From Bifidobacteriaceae bacterium (lineage in GTDB: Bacteria; Actinomycetota; Actinomycetes; Actinomycetales; WQXJ01), in NCBI GenBank assembly GCA_031278665.1, contig JAITKC010000316.1:1-6733 (forward strand): a stretch of DNA of 6,733 nucleotides, given 5' to 3'. Below the pieces are notes generated by a model. That model had not been told where the DNA came from and did not search any database. It worked only from the letters and a program-made list of their open reading frames with translations. Of the stretch, positions 5,644 to 6,733 are shown one piece after another. The translations under genes and the position numbers were made by a program. Every line of letters begins with the position of its first letter. Positions within the stretch are counted from its first letter, which is position 1.

Positions 5644-6441
5644 ATGCGGATCGCCACTTGGAATGTCAACTCGTTGCGCGCCCGGCTTGACCGGACCCTG
5701 GATTACCTGCGGGAACACCAAATCGACGTACTGGCTTTACAGGAAACCAAAGTCGCCGACCAGGCTTTCCCGGCCGAACCGTTCGAGGCCGCCGGCTACC
5801 AGGTGGCGCGCCACGGCCTGGACCAATGGAACGGCGTCGCGTTGATCTCTCGGATCGGCCTGACCGACGCCCAAGCCGACTTCGCCGGCCAGCCCGCCTT
5901 CGCCAAACCGGGGGCCGAACCCCGCCTGGAGGCGCGGGCGCTCGGCGCCGACTGCGGCGGCGTGACGGTCTGGTCGCTCTACGTCCCCCACGGCCGCTCC
6001 CAGGACGACCCGCACATGGCCTACAAGTTGAAGTTCTTACACGCTTTGGCCGCCGATGCCGCCGATTGGCTGGCGGCCGACCCTTCCGCCCAGATCGCCT
6101 TGGTTGGGGACTTCAACGTCGCCCCGCTCGACACCGACGTTTGGGACCCGGCCGCGTTCGCCGGCCTGACCCACACTTCGCCGGCCGAACGCGCGGCTTT
6201 CGCCGCGCTGGCCGAATCCGGGTTCAGGGAGGTCACCCGCGAGCACCTGCCGGCCGAGCACCTCTACACCCAGTGGGACTACCAACAGCTTCGCTTCGCC
6301 AAGAACCAGGGCATGCGGATCGACTTCGCCTACTGTTCGCCAGCCCTGGCCGAGCGTGTCGTCTCGGTCGCGATCAGGCGCGACGAACGCAAGGGCAAAG
6401 GCGCCTCCGACCACGTTCCGGTTGAGTTGACCATCGCCTGA
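5644..6441 (+). CDS. xthA: Exodeoxyribonuclease III / AP endonuclease
   Basis: A 265-residue enzyme, close to the 268 of E. coli exonuclease III. It cleaves DNA 5' to abasic sites and trims 3' ends in base excision repair, using a divalent metal. All the hallmark residues of the exonuclease-endonuclease-phosphatase fold are visible: MRIATWNVNSLRAR at the start (Asn7), LQETK with metal ligand Glu34, WNGVALISR, LYVPHG with Tyr113, GDFNVAP with Asp156 and Asn158, MRIDF with Asp227, and the closing SDH with Asp256-His257. Position 116 is His, where relatives often have Asn, Gln or Ser; this site varies and the change is probably neutral. ATG 5644 is chosen because it matches the near-invariant family N-terminus and a leaderless -10 sits 6 nt upstream. 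GTG 5641 is directly adjacent and would add one residue. It is divergent from the SDR gene and followed by repeats, not by another gene. Confidence 0.96.
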   Translation: MRIATWNVNSLRARLDRTLDYLREHQIDVLALQETKVADQAFPAEPFEAAGYQVARHGLDQWNGVALISRIGLTDAQADFAGQPAFAKPGAEPRLEARALGADCGGVTVWSLYVPHGRSQDDPHMAYKLKFLHALAADAADWLAADPSAQIALVGDFNVAPLDTDVWDPAAFAGLTHTSPAERAAFAALAESGFREVTREHLPAEHLYTQWDYQQLRFAKNQGMRIDFAYCSPALAERVVSVAIRRDERKGKGASDHVPVELTIA

Positions 6442-6448
6442 CCTGGTC

Positions 6449-6484
6449 CGCCGCCCTGTTCGCCGCCCTGTTCGTCGCCCGATG
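6449..6484. repeat. Three tandem 12-bp units after xthA
   Basis: cgccgccctgtt at 6449-6460 and again, identical, at 6461-6472, then a diverged third unit cgtcgcccgatg at 6473-6484. It begins 7 nt after the xthA stop. No hairpin with a T-tract is evident, so it is not an obvious terminator. Confidence 0.7.
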
Positions 6485-6493
6485 CCGTCTGGG

Positions 6494-6733
6494 CCCGTCG
6501 CGTTGCCGCCGGACTCGGGTCTTCGCCGTCTTGACCGCCAATACCCTCGCGTTGGCGCCGGGCCGCCCGGTCCGGCGGTCCTGGCCGCCAATACCCTCGC
6601 GTCGCCGCCGGCTCCGGATCTTCGCCGCTTTGGCCGCCAATACCCTCGCGTTGGCGCCGGACTGCGGGTCTTCGCCGCTTTGGCCACCAATACCCTCGCG
6701 TTGGCGCCGGACTGCGGGTCTTCGCCGCTTTGG
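6494..6733. repeat. Tandem array with 49-50 bp period, core containing an inverted repeat
   Basis: The core ccaataccctcgcg starts at 6538, 6588, 6637 and 6687 (spacing 50, 49, 50). It is preceded by a diverged partial unit from about 6494 that lacks the ccaata part. The array continues past the window edge. The sequence between cores is also shared: most units have cttcgccgctttgg or a variant, so this is a minisatellite-like array and not a repeat/spacer array. In the core, CGCCAA and TTGGCG flank 10 nt. The arms are perfect in the units at 6536-6557 and 6635-6656. The right arm is lost in the unit at 6586-6607, and the left arm has one change (a for g) at 6686. A period not divisible by three and shifting between 49 and 50 rules out a normal repeat protein. 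The rest of the stretch after xthA holds no gene that I can support. Confidence 0.85.

Noticed and set aside
6037..6690. Repeat protein read from the - strand through the 50-bp array (TRGYWR and ANARVLA peptides recur)
   Set aside because: The period of 49-50 bp shifts the frame at each unit, so the recurring peptides come from different frames. The frame also runs antisense through xthA.
6536..6733. CRISPR array
   Set aside because: The intervals between cores resemble one another, the core is short, units differ by deletions, and no cas gene is present. A minisatellite-like array fits better.

Overview
The window is GC-rich (roughly two thirds G+C or more by eye), with GTG starts, a strong preference for G/C at third codon positions, TANNNT-type -10 elements placed for leaderless transcription, and a stand-alone pyrE whose sequence closely resembles mycobacterial PyrE. 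This points to a high-GC actinobacterium. I cannot place it to genus. Apart from the repeat-bearing right end the window is gene-dense.

Layout, left to right. (1) The 3' end of a major facilitator transporter gene (1-203). (2) A two-gene operon on the + strand: a 146-residue YbjN/TY-Chap-like protein (288-728) and, 5 nt downstream, a 679-residue Hsp100/Clp-type double-AAA+ ATPase (734-2773). The first ATPase domain of the latter is degenerate and the second looks fully functional. (3) A class I/II PLP-dependent aminotransferase (2851-4158), apparently read from a leaderless promoter. It carries an internal Gly/Asp-rich insertion built from 36-bp repeats. (4) On the - strand, a short-chain dehydrogenase/reductase (5595-4837) followed by pyrE (4831-4175), translationally overlapping or nearly so. 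They converge on the aminotransferase gene with only 16 bp between stop codons. (5) A 48-bp divergent promoter region, then xthA (5644-6441), exodeoxyribonuclease III. (6) A non-coding tail (6442-6733) that is almost entirely repeats: a 12-bp tandem repeat, then an array with a 49-50 bp period whose core contains a short inverted repeat. The array runs off the window.

The most interesting gene pair is the YbjN-like protein with the Clp-like ATPase. A small peptide-binding-type chaperone fold beside an unfoldase suggests an adaptor/unfoldase pair. The ATPase keeps an IGF tripeptide where ClpA/ClpC carry their ClpP-docking loop, so a link to ClpP is possible but unproven. pyrE (UMP synthesis) and xthA (base excision repair) are housekeeping genes. 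The dehydrogenase and aminotransferase have no assignable substrate. A recurring theme is repeat expansion: in-frame 36-bp duplications in both the aminotransferase and the pyrE N-terminus, a 17-bp-spaced duplication at the aminotransferase promoter, and the intergenic array.
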